From assembly GCA_022606425.2 (NCBI GenBank), contig JAHDVF020000507.1:372001-436000 (forward strand): a stretch of 64,000 bases of DNA, written 5' to 3'. Positions 20,775-31,284 of this stretch are shown one piece after another. Both the position numbers and the translations under genes were made by a program. Every line of letters starts with the position of its first letter. Position 1 is the first letter of the stretch. A model generated the notes under the pieces. The model saw only the letters and a list, made by a program, of their open reading frames with translations, ran no database searches and was not told the origin of the DNA. This stretch comes from Lepidostoma basale (Eukaryota > Arthropoda > Insecta > Trichoptera > Lepidostomatidae).

Positions 20775-20998
20775 TCATTAATTTTATTTTATATTATTTG
20801 TTTTAGATTTATTTTGTGGGTGTTGGACGATCGAAGTGTGCGCGGGAGATGCCTATTGGTGGCGATGAGGTTCGCAACCCATCACACCGCGTCTCCCGAA
20901 AAGAGAAGGATGGAGTGCCGCATCAGTAAAAGTGTGACAGTCCATTATTTCTGCCTACCCTTTCGGGGAGACGGCGTGATGGTTAGTTAGTTAGTTAA
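20775..20998 (+). mobile_element. SINE-S copy, 5'-truncated
   Basis: TTTATTTTGTGGGTGTTGGA, GCGGGAGATGCCTATTGG, CGCAACCCATCACACCGCGT, GGTTAGTTAGTTAGTTAA. Only the conserved 3' 220 bp. Confidence 0.75.
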
Positions 20999-21267
20999 TA
21001 TTTCGACTATCATCCATAATTTTTACCATTATTTCGTCATTCATACAATGTTTTCAAAAAATTATTATACTTATTAAGTGATGGTAAATATAGAAGATGT
21101 GATCTTACTTCATTTCTGTAATTCCGCACTTTCTTAAACTGCATTTGGGTTTCTTTTCTTACCTGAAAAAGAAATGAGAAATTCGTTAAATACGTAGATA
21201 AATAAATGTTTTATGATGCCTTGTATACTTGTACATACAAATAAGTAAAATAAATTAATAAGTAAAG

Positions 21268-21432
21268 CCGACCTTCATGGCAAAGTGGCAAGAGTTATGA
21301 TTGCCACACTGAAGGCCCCGGGTTCGATTTCCGGCGTTGGCAGTGTGATTGTCACACTGTCTTTGGTCTGGGGATAGAAATCACGCGACAATAAAATGGC
21401 AATATATAAGCTACCTATCACATGTCATGAGT
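21268..21432 (+). mobile_element. SINE-T tRNA-derived SINE
   Basis: GACCTTCATGGCAAAGTGGC, GGGTTCGATTTCC (B box), GTGATTGTCACACTGTCTTT, AATGGCAATATATAAGCTAC. Confidence 0.75.
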
Positions 21433-21540
21433 AATTAATATGAATGAAAACGTCTGTTTTCTAGAAGCTTTATTATATTTGATATAAATGACATATTTCG
21501 CCTGTCTAGGGCATTATTAAGTCTACCTCGACTGCGTTCT
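21433..21540 (-). mobile_element. P5 repeat
   Basis: GAATGAAAACGTCTGTTTTC, TAGAAGCTTTATTATATTTG, GACATATTTCGCCTGTCTAG, GGCATTATTAAG. Confidence 0.5.
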
Positions 21541-21579
21541 CCATTTACATCGTTATTAATATGCCAATGGAATTCCAAA

Positions 21580-22235
21580 TTTGGTTTGGTTCGTGTGGTG
21601 CTCCCGTAAATTTGGAGATATTTCGTGTATAAGTGAATTGTTTTGATTAATTTGATTGTTGCCGAACTTTATGATAGTTATTTGTGACACAACATACAAT
21701 TTTCACTGTTTTGATGTTAAAATTACATAAGTTTTTTCGTTTATAAAAAGAGTTTTGACAGGTGTAAAAATAAAATTTCCATTTGTTCCAATGACAATTT
21801 GAACAAATTCTTCAAAAAAAATTTGCTGGTGTTGGATTGTTTTAAGTGCCTAATAACAGTTTATTTAAAAAAAGACAGTGGATAACGTGGAATAAAAAAA
21901 TAAAAAACACAAATGTCCGGATCGTCCAGCTGATGACAAGTGCACCATCTAAAAGAACATTATGTGTTTAATTATTTTTCATTGTTATTTTATTTTATAT
22001 CATTGTATTTTATATAATTTGTTTTAGATTTATTATGTAGACGTTGACGATCGAAGTGTGCGCGGGAGATGCCATTTGGTGGCGATGAGGTTCGCAACCC
22101 ATCACACCGCATCTCTCGCGGTGGCGAAAAGAGAAGGATGGAGTGCCGCATCGATTAAAGTATGGCAATCCATTCTTTCTGGCTACCCTTTTGGGGAGAC
22201 GGCGTGATGGTTAGTTAGTAGTTAGTTAATATGAC
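21580..22235 (+). mobile_element. SINE-S near full-length copy
   Basis: 5' end AAATTTGGTTTGGTTCGTGT, GGTGCTCCCGTAAATTTGG, then the body to GGTTAGTTAGTAGTTAGTTA. It matches 16612-17265 end to end in opposite orientation. A weak AATATG-CCAA similarity at the flanks may be its TSD. Confidence 0.75.
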
Positions 22236-22269
22236 CAAAACAGTTGAAATTAGATATTTTATAATATCC

Positions 22270-22670
22270 CAATTAAAATAGTATCCGTTTCAATAATTTT
22301 TCGCTGTTAAAAGAGTTATCGCTTGTAAAAAGGTAAGTTTTCCAATTTCTCAAGAAGGTCAAACATTTTTGAAAAAAATCTGATGTATTAAGGGAGCCAC
22401 GGGAAAATCGGATGTGTTTAGGGAGCCGTAAACCGAAAAAGATTGGGAGCCTCTGGTTGACAGGATGGACACGACCCTCAATCATGAGAAATACGACTGA
22501 GAAGTCTCCATTTACAATTAGATCCTCAGTATCTTGGCTGCTATCGTCCTCAGTGTCTTCATTTCGGAAGTCCTCAAAACTTGTTTGGCCCCTATTGTGT
22601 CTGCCCTTGCTTCGACGCCCTATGTTATTATCGGTCAAACGCATGCTTTACAGATTCTCATCTTAGTTAG
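22270..22670 (-). mobile_element. Mixed LINE fragment (LINE-E relative)
   Basis: GGCTGCTATCGTCCTCAGTG, TCTTCATTTCGGAAGTCCTC, AAAACTTGTTTGG matches 62570-62625 (minus LQ-VLRTSEMKTLRTIAG). CTCAATCATGAGAAATACGA, CTGAGAA is repeated at 44498. Confidence 0.5.
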
Positions 22671-22876
22671 TTATCAGTGATCCAAGATATATAAATTAAT
22701 TTACAATTTCCAAATCTGAGAGAAGGCCCATGTTTGTGAATCAGTTGAGACCAGAAGTCTACATATTCAAAATAAAATAGTCGTTTCAATTCACGCTAGA
22801 ATTACAGTGGAATGTTGTGCTTAATAAATTCAGCTCTTTGCCTACGTTTTCCTTCACCTAGCGAGGCAAACGTTGG

Positions 22877-23044
22877 ATGAATTCGGCCCACTTCGGGGCG
22901 GTGTGTTACTCGTACCGGAAATATCAGGAGGATCCTTCCGCCTCGGCTTCCGGCTGCGATAACGCGACGCTAACGAGACGCCGCGCGGCGGAACGGCCGC
23001 GGCGTTGCAGGGTAGCAGAGACGCCGGCGAGCTGCGACGATTGA
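22877..23044 (+). other. GC-rich island with a 55-codon frame
   Basis: ATG at 22877, TGA at 23042. MNSAHFGAVCYSYRKYQEDP, SASASGCDNATLTRRRAAER, PRRCRVAETPASCDD. Strongly GC/CpG-rich within AT-rich DNA. Composition-driven residues make coding doubtful. A CpG-rich promoter, UTR or expansion-type repeat is as likely. Confidence 0.3.
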
Positions 23045-23109
23045 GAGATTCGACGAATTAAAACACATATTTTACAGGAGTTTCGTAACTTAGAAAGTAA
23101 GAGAATTTT

Positions 23110-23450
23110 CTAAACATACTTGTAAATTAGCAAACGCTCCTTCTTTCTGGGTCCTGTCGGCAGTGGCGGTACTCCCATAAAAGCCCAGAAGCCCGGCTTG
23201 CGTAAGAAATTTTGAATCAAAACCTCTTCTGGCTTACAGAGGTTGTGAGCTCTTGTGGCTATTCCTCTTACGTCTGATGGGAACATTGTTGGAAGGTGAT
23301 TTGGTGGGTTGATGGCTTATGCGGGGGCATGATTACTTAGATTCGGGGCTTTTGATTCAAATTTTCTTACACAAGCCAAGCGTCTGGACTTCTATGGGAG
23401 TACCGCCACTGCCTGTCAGGTCTCCCCGACGTTGATTATCACCCTATAGT
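23110..23450 (-). mobile_element. LINE-C fragment split by hAT-like MITE
   Basis: TTTCTGGGTCCTGTCGG resumes after the MITE as AGGTCTCCCCGACGTTGATT. Together they match the LINE-C 3' end at 8795-8825. Confidence 0.6.
23161..23411. mobile_element. hAT-like fold-back MITE, copy 2
   Basis: CAGTGGCGGTACTCCCATAA to TATGGGAGTACCGCCACTG. TSD CCTGTCGG (23153-23160) and CCTGTCAG (23412-23419). Centre CTCTTACGTCTGATGGGAAC is as in copy 1. Confidence 0.85.
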
Positions 23451-23639
23451 GATGACCTGGGGAAAAATATCCAGAGTGGTATCCCCTTGCCTTCTCTGGA
23501 GGATTTTCTGTCGGGGTTACCTTCCCTTAGCTGGGTGTATCCAGTTTTATGGCGCTGGAAGTTCGCCATTTGTCTTCTCTCTATCTGCTATGGCACTAAG
23601 TAATATGTGCCACATTGCCCAGGGTTCGCGGGGTCTTTA

Positions 23640-24110
23640 AAAAGACCTCTCGTGGACGCTAGAGAGTTGGACTTGATAGTAGCGTTGCTGTTGTAAATGC
23701 AACATGGCGCCTTACGACATTTTGTAGAGGCATACTTTCTAGCAAAACATAACCTGTCGTAGCCCTACTACCCTTTTAAAACGGTTAATATTAAATAAAT
23801 AAAAATATTTGTTAAAAACTTATATTTGAATGATAAAGAGTAGAATTTATCACAATTTATAATAAATAACAGATAATAATACAACAAAACGTAGAAAATC
23901 AAATGCGCGCGCGACGCAGGACAAACGAATATAGTATAATGGCGGCCGATGGGATACTTCACAGATGTGATTTACCGACAGCGCCCATGTAAACCGTAAA
24001 TATGATGAAGTCAAACACATTTAATTTATTATCTTTACAGAGTTCTGTAAAGGATAGATGTAGGTAAGTATTGAAGTCATTTGTGGTTCCAAATTCTTAT
24101 AATAGATGTC
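23640..24110. other. No recognisable gene
   Basis: Contains AAATGCAACATGGCGCC and GATGGGATACTTCACAG but nothing classifiable. 23420-23640 gives a short frame with no family features. Confidence 0.35.
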
Positions 24111-24114
24111 ACTA

Positions 24115-24375
24115 CGAGTACTGCAAACGATCTTAGTGATCCTTTTGTTATTTTGTTCATAATACTTTCATTCGCACTGCATTAATTTATTATACGTGTA
24201 TTTTCATTTTAAACTCTATCATATCCAATTTTTCCACACAATGTATTAGAGAACTCATATCTACTGCATATATTCTACTTACACCCTACTGTTGTCAGTT
24301 CCATGTTTCAATTCCTTACATAAGGGTCGGTACAAGAATACCATTGTGCACTGCTATTTTACCTTTTTTGAATAA
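24115..24375 (-). mobile_element. LINE-A fragment
   Basis: Minus: PTLM*GIETWN and, with errors, RRYMS-SLIHCVEKLDMIE. CACTGCTATTTTACCTTTTT at its 5' side. No tail. Confidence 0.6.
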
Positions 24376-24699
24376 GTTTTTGTTATAACTGAAGTAATGT
24401 ACGTAAAATGGAAAATGGCTAAGAAAAGATTATTTAATTTATGAATTTCTGTTTCATCAAAATCTGATGAATTTCTGTTTCATAAAACATTTTTGAACAA
24501 GGTCGAAAAGTTACAAAAGCATTCCAAATTGAAAATGTTTGATTTCTTATACTCCTAACCGATGAATTAAAAGTTTTCTTGTTTAAACCAAAGCTCGTTT
24601 TAATCACCTGGACTTGTATTGTTATTTGTGCTTTGAAAAAGTTTCCCTAAAGCATTTCAGTAATAATTATTTCTTTCGGATAATAATATTTTTTTTAAC

Positions 24700-24985
24700 C
24701 TTTATGGCCGAGTGCTAAATGCGTTGACTGCCACACTGAAGGTCCCGGGTTCGATTCCCGGCGATGGCAGCGTGATTGTCACACTGTCTTTGGTCTGGTG
24801 TATTCATGTGACAATAAAATGACGATAGATTAGCTACCTATCACATGTCATGAGAGTCAATAGAGGGAGAGGGTATAGCTATCATAGCTATACCCTTTAC
24901 ATCGATTTAGCTCATGCTGTAATGATGTAAAGAGCGATTCAACAAAATAATAATAGTAATATAATAATATAATATAATATAATAT
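24700..24985 (+). mobile_element. SINE-T, longest copy with AT-rich tail
   Basis: CTTTATGGCCGAGTGCTAAA, GGGTTCGATTCCCGG (perfect B box), GTCACACTGTCTTTGGTCTG, TACCTATCACATGTCATGAG, CTTTACATCGATTTAGCTCA, TGATGTAAAGAGCGATTCAA then (AAT)n. It shows that the TACATCGATTT..GATTCAAC segment (also 46440, 50505, 61990) is the SINE 3' body. Confidence 0.8.
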
Positions 24986-25012
24986 AATATAATATAATAT
25001 AATATGATCTAA
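24955..25012. repeat. (ATAAT)n microsatellite
   Basis: About ten ATAAT/ATAATATA units directly after SINE-T, probably grown from its tail. Confidence 0.85.
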
Positions 25013-25019
25013 AAAAAAC

Positions 25020-25540
25020 TCCCAAAACTCAAGCCTATCCAAAAAAGCCTTGTGTTCTTGTGCCGACCCTTATGTATGAAAGTGAAACATGGAACTGGCA
25101 AAAGAAGGATGAAAGTAGAATAAATGCAGTAGAAATGAGATCTCTAAGACGAATGTGTGACAAATCTGTATATGATAGAGTGACAAATGCAAGTGTAAGA
25201 AGTGAATGTGGTGCGAATGAAAGTGTTATGAACAAAATAAGGAAAGGGTCATTAAGACGGTTTGGACACATGGAAAGAATGAGTGAAGACAGAATGGTAA
25301 AGAAGGTATATGTAAACGGCGTGAACGGAGCTAGAATAAGAGGAAGGCCGAGGAAAACGTGGCACGATTAAATCAATCTAATATTGAATGTCGGACACAT
25401 GAGGAGTCGGAGAAATCGACGTGCGTGCATGACAAGATGTATGAATGATGCGAGAGAAGTATGTCAGGACAGAACAGTGTGGCGTTCCATTATTTCTGCC
25501 TACCCCTCCGGGGAGACGGCGTGATGGTTAGTTAGTTATA
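25020..25540 (+). mobile_element. LINE-A C-terminus, long open frame
   Basis: Frame 25060-25371 encodes [57 protein letters not shown] and RIRGRPRKTWHD, then TAA, and the rest in another frame to GGAGACGGCGTGATGG, TTAGTTAG. 5'-truncated at GCCTATCCAAAAAAGC. Confidence 0.8.
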
Positions 25541-25554
25541 ATATAATAATATAA

Positions 25555-25700
25555 TAAAGATCGGGTGGTGGTCTAGGGGATAGAACGCTTGACTCCTAAT
25601 CTAGGGGACTTGGGTTCGAGCCTGGACACGACCAGATTCCTTTTTCATAATAATGAGCTATTTTCTGCTCATATTGAAGATTGTAAAATAAATTCTAATA
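25555..25700 (+). mobile_element. Second tRNA-derived SINE (tRNA-Arg-like head)
   Basis: GGTGGTCTAGGGGATAGAAC (A box region), GACTCCTAATC (anticodon loop like tRNA-Arg CCT), GGGTTCGAGCC (B box), then ACACGACC. Body CTTTTTCATAATAATGAGCT. Only one copy seen in the window. The acceptor stem does not close, so not a functional tRNA. Confidence 0.55.
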
Positions 25701-25992
25701 TCATTGATTTAAATCTTTGATGTTAGTCTATTAAAAAAAAAAAAAAAGATTTTAAACTCTTTGCCTTTGAAAAATCTACTAGTATTTGTATAGAATATTT
25801 TAATTATAAACATATTTTTGTTGTACTCTACACTCTACATTCCCATCTATTGGTAAGACACACAAGCCATCACTAGTGGCGGTAGTTTACAAAATAAATA
25901 AAAACTGCTATAAAAAAACAGCTGTAATAATTAATAATTAAATAAAACGATGTTTTTTAAACTACTTCCACCTTTGGCTTTATTTCGACAGC

Positions 25993-26025
25993 GACCGGTT
26001 TTGCCAGGCACGCTGGCATCAACAG
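25993..26025 (-). ncRNA. Hammerhead-like motif, P2 family
   Basis: Minus: CTGTTGA, T, GCCAG / CTGGC, AAAA (expected GAAA), CCGG, TC. Decayed in the GAAA box. Confidence 0.25.
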
Positions 26026-26184
26026 ACTGGTGACACTATTCCAAACCGAGTCCTTTGTATACATACAGATCAGGGGTGGTAAGCATGATTCTATACAAAA
26101 ATAATCTTTAAAAAATTTATGTAAAATTTACTGAACTTAATATTGGTATTATAGGTATTCAAGAATTCATATTCAATACAATGG

Positions 26185-26301
26185 ACGAGCGCTGCTCATC
26201 ATATGCAGATTTCAAAAGAGCCGCACAAGACAGGGAAGAATGGAAGAGAATAATAGAGGAAATTGCTGCAAACCAATCCCAGGATTGAAACCAGAGAAGA
26301 A
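26185..26301 (+). mobile_element. 117-bp LINE-G insertion with 31-bp target-site duplication
   Basis: The flanks 26154-26184 and 26302-26332 are identical over 31 bases (start GGTATTCAAG, end CAATACAATGG). Insert encodes RCSSYADFKRAAQDREEWKR, IIEEIAANQSQD, stop, and ends AGAGAAGAA. Very short 5' truncation, very long duplication, no mismatch: a recent event. Confidence 0.9.
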
Positions 26302-26416
26302 GGTATTCAAGAATTCATATTCAATACAATGGATTTTAAATTTTATTATCTCTAAAGCTTTGTTTTATATATATCTCACTATGCACCTTTGTAATAACCA
26401 AAGTTTAATTACATAT

Positions 26417-26935
26417 TAGGTTGGGGAAAAAGTAATTTCGTATTTTTTGCTTTATTTCAATGCTTTATAAAAAGTTTTACAATCATCCGATTTAAGTCAA
26501 ATTTACGCCGTTCTGTATGATAACTTGTTGCTAACGAGAATCTAACTTTATAATACCCCTCTCGTAGAAGCCCTTGTCCCTATTGGCAAAAAAACTCAGA
26601 CAACCAATTTTCACAGGCCTCTATTGAGGCCAAATTTGTACCCCCAAGCGCGTTGGCCATAGACAGGAACAGGTGGTAGTCACTTGGTGCCAGGTTTAGA
26701 CTATAGGGTGGATGTATAAGAACTTCCCATTCGAGCCCCCGGAGCTTCTGGCGCGTCATCAAAGATATGTGCGGCTCCTCCTACTCCTTTCTCTCCCATT
26801 CATCAATGATGGCCGCTTCTGTTCGATCGCCAGCGTCAAAAGGTCGAATTGATCACAGTAGAGGGCAGAATTAAGCGTTTGGCCATAGGGGAGCAGCTCA
26901 TAGTAGAGTATTCTGTCTGGGTAATGGTGTGGCTG
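26417..26935 (-). mobile_element. mariner transposon, 5'-truncated
   Basis: Terminal repeat TTAGGTTGGGGAAAAAGTAA at 26417. Minus strand: YYELLPYGQTLNSALYCDQF, then GLEWEVLIHPPYSLNLAPSD, YHLFLSMANALGG and ACENWLSEFF, followed after a frame shift by ANRDKGFYERGIIKL. These are C-terminal mariner transposase motifs, with D of the D,D34D triad in APSDYHLF. Frameshifts and stops make it inactive. The 5' half is missing. Confidence 0.85.
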
Positions 26936-26950
26936 TTAGTTAGTTAGTTA
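26895..26950 (+). mobile_element. LINE-A/SINE-S tail remnant
   Basis: GGGTAATGGTGTGGCTGTTA, GTTAGTTAGTTATA next to the broken mariner end. Confidence 0.45.
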
Positions 26951-27240
26951 TAAACAACCACTATCAAATTTCGAGTCGGGAGTTGATTAAAAATATGATT
27001 TATTATAAGGGCGTATCCCTGGAGTTTCTGACGAGATCTCTGGAATACGGAATATTAGGCAACTGCCCTACGCACCCTGGACCCGAAAGCAATCCATCAA
27101 TGTCAGTATTTTTTATCTCAGAAAACCGATTCAACGAAATGGACCGGCTGGCCGAGACAATGGAATAAAAACGGTCCGGGGAATCTCTAAAAAAAATCTG
27201 AATATTTTATAAATTACATTTAATTTATATTATATTTAAT
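26950..27240. other. Unidentified segment with a 61-codon frame
   Basis: Frame 26983-27168: KGVSLEFLTRSLEYGILGNC, PTHPGPESNPSMS. GC-richer than its surroundings. No family recognised and no splice context convincing. Confidence 0.3.
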
Positions 27241-27960
27241 TAGTATATAAGAAACGATTTTGATTCATTTGTCAGACATTAATTCTTATCGTATTTCTAT
27301 TTATCATACATTCATTCTAATTTTATTTCCATTTATCACAAATTAATTATGTTTCCACATATCACAAATTCATTCGAATTGTATTTCCACTTATCACAAA
27401 TTTATTCCTATTTTATTTCCGATATCACACAATTGTTCTAATTTTATTTCCGTTTATCAAAATATCATTTTAATTATTTCCATTTTTCATACATTCTTTC
27501 GAATTTATTTCAATTTATCTTAGATTCATTCCAATTTTATTTTCATCTATCAAACAATAATTCCAATTTTATTTCCATACATCACACATTCATTCTAATT
27601 TTACTTCCATTAACTACAATTTTATTCTAATTTTGTTTTCATTTTTCACATATTCATTCTAATTTTATTTCTAATTATCACATTCATTATAATTGTACTT
27701 CCATTATTACAATTTTATTTCTAATTATCACATTCATTCTAATTGTACTTCCATTATTACAATTTTTATTTTCATTTATGACACATTAATTCTAATTTTA
27801 TTTCCATCTATCACAAATTCATCTAATTTTATTTCTATTTATCACACATTCATTCTAATTTTACTTCAATTTATTACGATTTTATTTTATTTTTATTTTT
27901 ATTTATCACGTATTCTTATAATATTTCCATTTATCCCACATTAATTCTAATTTCATGTCT
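27240..27960. repeat. ~30-bp degenerate tandem array
   Basis: More than twenty units like ATTCTAATTTTATTTCCATT, TATCACACATTC. Open frames through it reflect the repeat (..TIIFIFIYDT..). Confidence 0.85.
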
Positions 27961-28373
27961 ATATTTTACTAGTTATCTACTTTCGTGAAAAGGTGGCGCT
28001 TCGAAAAATAAGTTGGAATTTATTATTCAAACTGTCGCAGTATATTTAAAAATTTACTTTTCTTTTGACCTTTCCGCAGCTATCGTTTATTCAAACTCAG
28101 TACACTGTCTATTCTTACATACTCTGGGAAGTAATTGCCTAGTTGAAAAATATTCAACAACCCCGTGGAAATTTGTAAGAGCACACTAAAGGGCTGGTAC
28201 AATATTGACGTAACAACTTTTTCAGGCAAATGAAATTGATGTCAGTGTTTTGAATATTGACTTAACTAACGTAATTTTACAGAAGAGAAAATATAACCTA
28301 AACTGTTATATTAGGATGAAAAAAAAACATAATATTTTCAATGTATTACAATCTTCTTCTTGATGTTATTCCT
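27960..28373. other. No recognisable feature
   Basis: AT-rich, unique within the window as far as I can see. Confidence 0.4.
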
Positions 28374-28381
28374 CTCCTATC

Positions 28382-28613
28382 CAGTTGCGGTACTCCCATA
28401 GAAGCCCAGAAGCCCGGCTTGCGTAAGAAATTTTGAATCAAAACCCCCAAATCTAAGTAATCATGCCCCCACATAAACCAACAACCCACCAAATCACCAG
28501 ACGTAAGAGGCCAATAGCCACAAGAGCCGAACCTCTGTAAGCCAGAAGAGGTTTTGATTCAAAATTTCTTACGCAAGCCGGGCTTCTGGGCTTCTATGGG
28601 AGTACCATCACTG
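28382..28613. mobile_element. hAT-like fold-back MITE, copy 3, perfect 8-bp TSD
   Basis: CAGTTGCGGTACTCCCATAG ... CTATGGGAGTACCATCACTG. TSD CTCCTATC at 28374-28381 and 28614-28621, exact. Arms of about 65 bp. The centre is inverted relative to copies 1 and 2. Confidence 0.9.
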
Positions 28614-28854
28614 CTCCTATCGGGGGTTGGACAACATCATGTCTATTTCTACCCTTGAAACAGCAGCTCTTAACAGGGATATTGTGCTGTAATTGAACCA
28701 TCCTCGAAGGTTTACTAGCCAAAAATCAAAGCAGCCTTCACACTTTTATTCACTTCATATTTTTACCTTTATTTATCATTGAAAGCGACCATTCGTTTAA
28801 AAAAAATATACGCGTTAATAATATAAATAATTCTGTATAAAACAATCAGCTGAA

Positions 28855-29215
28855 CAGTAGTGACCTATCGGTGTGAGGTGTGGACAATGACAGCGAAATC
28901 CGCAGAGCCACTGAATACTTTTGAGAGAAGGGTGCTGCGCAGAATTCTGGGACCTGTGAAAGACGGTGAAGGCTGGATAGTGTCATCGTGGATCACAAAA
29001 AGATTGCTGGAGTGGCACCCAGGTGGTAGAACACCAATTGGACAACCAAGGCTGCGATGGGAGGATGAAGTTGGGAGAGATTGGGCGAAGTTGTTACGAG
29101 TGTCGGATTAAAGGGTCGAAGCCGAGGACAAGAGTAGTTGGAGGCGAAGAATGCTGGAGGCTAAGGCTCGATATGGGCTGTAGGGCCATCGAAGAAGAAG
29201 AAGAAGAGTAATAAT
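28855..29215 (+). mobile_element. LINE-D C-terminus, internally deleted
   Basis: Frame 28860-29111: TYRCEVWTMTAKSAEPLNTF, ERRVLRRILGPVKDGEGW, then directly LLEWHPGGRTPIGQPRLRWE. Compared with 57312-57775 the RVRHNDELFYIYK..GHVQRS block is missing. Tail GGCTGTAGGGCCATCG, (GAA)n. Confidence 0.75.
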
Positions 29216-29404
29216 AATATAAGTATATAATTAAAGAAAGCAATTTATCACAAAATAAAGAGAATAATATAAACAACCAAATAAATTTAAATTCAAGTCC
29301 AATATTTAATTTTTTCCCCTTTTCCACAATTCTAACTAAACTACAATTAACCCCCCTTTTCTGCTCTTATTTAATATATAAGAAATGATTTTGATTCATT
29401 ATAC

Positions 29405-29605
29405 TGTTTCGACTGATATTAATGGGTAAAGTGGAGGAACGTTGGAGAGTTGGTAGAAGGCAGCTGTCCTGGCTGCGGAACATCAAAGAGTGGACCGGAA
29501 TAACAAGAGTTCAGAACCTGTTTCAAGTGGCGAAGGATAGAGATGGCTTTGTTGCAGTGATCGCCAACTATGGGAGGACCTGACACGGCACCGAAAGAAG
29601 ATACT
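29405..29605 (+). mobile_element. LINE-C C-terminus
   Basis: GKVEERWRVGRRQLSWLRNI, KEWTGITRVQNLFQVAKDRD, GFVAVIANYGRT then TGA, ACGGCACCGAAAGAAG. Diverged sibling of 15170-15415. Confidence 0.7.
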
Positions 29606-30170
29606 GTTAAAAATTCTACACAAGGGCTTATGTGTACTGAAACATATTTGTGAAAAGCGCAAAAAGTGAACATACAATATTTTTAAAAAGATATTCAAAT
29701 TTGAATCTACAACAAAAAGTGATGGTGAATGTAGAATACATTTTTACTGTTGATTAAATGTGTATTTTTGTATTTTACAAAGTTTTAACTCGAAGACGTA
29801 TGAATACTATCACGTGGTATGCATTTTTCCATTTTCCAGCTTCTAGGAAAAACCGTCATCTCTGAGATTCTTTTAGAATATAGCCTTATCGGCTTACGGT
29901 GGAAAACCCGCCCTATAAATACGACTGTAAGTCGTATTCCTGTGACATTTCAATGGAAGGGTGGTTGTGTATTTTTTATTCTTTCTTTACGTACATTATA
30001 CCTCTTGTTTGCCAAAGTGAATCTGTTATCTCATTGTTATGCAAATATTCCAAATTCGTCGCATTCATACATTACTGAAAAATCGAGTGAAATTCCAAAA
30101 TAGAATCAAAATGTCTGACTACATTTAATTTTAAAGGAGTGAATTTTAAAAATAATGTGTACAACACCAA
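29606..30170. other. Unassigned DNA with a TATA-like box
   Basis: CCCTATAAATACGACTGTAA at about 29911 is followed by the palindrome ATACGAC-TGTAA-GTCGTAT. Frame 29819-30103 has no recognisable domain. A promoter is possible but nothing downstream supports a gene. Confidence 0.3.
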
Positions 30171-30175
30171 CAACA

Positions 30176-30905
30176 AAAACCATCACGCCGTGTCCCCGAA
30201 GGGGTAGGCAGAAAGAATGGACTGCCACACTTTTCTTTCCTGACATATTTCTCTCGCTTTCTCAACATTCATACAACCTGTCATTTACGCGCGTCGATTT
30301 CTCTGACTCCTCACATGGCCGACATTAAATATTTGATGTATTTGATCGTGATACGTTTTCCTCGGTCTTCCTCTATTTCTGGTTCCATTTACATCGTAAA
30401 CATAATTTTTTTTACCATTCTTTCTTTTTTCATTCTTTCCATATGTCCAAACCATCGTAATGATCATTTAATTATTTTGTTAACACCATCATTCGCACCG
30501 CATTCACTTCTTATATTTTCATTCGGCACTCTATCATACACAGAGTATCCACACATTCGTCTAAGAGATCTAATTCTTGTTCCATTTATTCAACTTTCAT
30601 CCTTCTTTTGCCAGTTACAAGCTTCGCTTCCATACATAAGGGTCGGTAGAAGAACACCATTGTGCACTGCCATTCTAGATTTTTTGGACAGGTTTTTGTA
30701 TGCGATGACAACTTTAAGTGCACCATTCACTTTGTTGCCTGCCCCAACCCTTCTTTCAATATCTCTCTCTACTCGCCCATCTCTTGTAAACATACTACCT
30801 AAATACACGAACTCAACTACTTGCTCCAAATTATCACCATTCACGCTAATGTTGCAGACGGTCATGATTTCTTCTTTTTCAAAAATCATTACCTTGGATC
30901 ATCAT
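30176..30905 (-). mobile_element. LINE-A copy reaching into the RT thumb
   Basis: Minus: MIFEKEEIMTVCNISVNGDN, LEQVVEFVYLGSMFTRDGRV, VGAGNKVNGALKVVIAYKNL, RMAVHNGVLLPTLMYGSEAC, then frame-shifted SVYDRVPNENIRSE and GTRNRGRPRKTYHDQIHQIF. One of the two longest copies in the window. Confidence 0.8.
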
Positions 30906-31284
30906 TCATTCATTCATTATCAGATCATCAGGATTTTATTAAGTTTTGGAAAAATGAAGTTATGCTGTCGCACCCTGTATAAATGCTTTAGCTTCAATTG
31001 CTATAATCCCAAAAATAAACACCATTAAATTTTATTGTTGTTTATAATTTTTCTTGGAAAAGCAATTAAGGGTGTGACTAATAATTCATAATGACGCAAC
31101 ACAATATTAAAATTCAAAGGAATTCATTGTTTTTATTTAATTATTTCAATTATCTGGTATCCCGGCTAATGGTGCCTGGACATTCCCATTTTTCTGGTGA
31201 ATTTGTGTTATTCCTGGAATTCTGAAACAAAACCACAAACACACCATCCTTTCATTGTTAAAATTAATCCCTTTTAATTTATTA

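Larger units (their letters stand above)
25930..26360. mobile_element. P2 inverted-repeat element, left arm, interrupted
   Basis: AATTAAATAAAACGATGTTT, GACAGCGACCGGTTTTGCCA, TACATACAGATCAGGGGTGG, AACAGACTGGTGACACTATT correspond to the left arm of 45200-46007. The LINE-G insertion at 26185-26301 splits it. Confidence 0.65.

Noticed and set aside
25555..25630. tRNA-Arg(CCT) gene
   Set aside because: Good boxes and anticodon-like CCT, but the acceptor ends do not pair and a SINE-like body follows.
26417..26935. Active mariner transposase
   Set aside because: Only the C-terminal third is left, with a frameshift and internal stops.
29905..29960. Promoter with TATA box
   Set aside because: TATAAATA is good but there is no gene, exon or conserved frame downstream, so kept only as a note.
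30315..31028. 237-codon open frame on the plus strand
   Set aside because: It is antisense to the LINE-A reverse-transcriptase region (30905-30176). Its residues (..[17 protein letters not shown]..) recur wherever LINE-A lies on minus, so it is a shadow frame.
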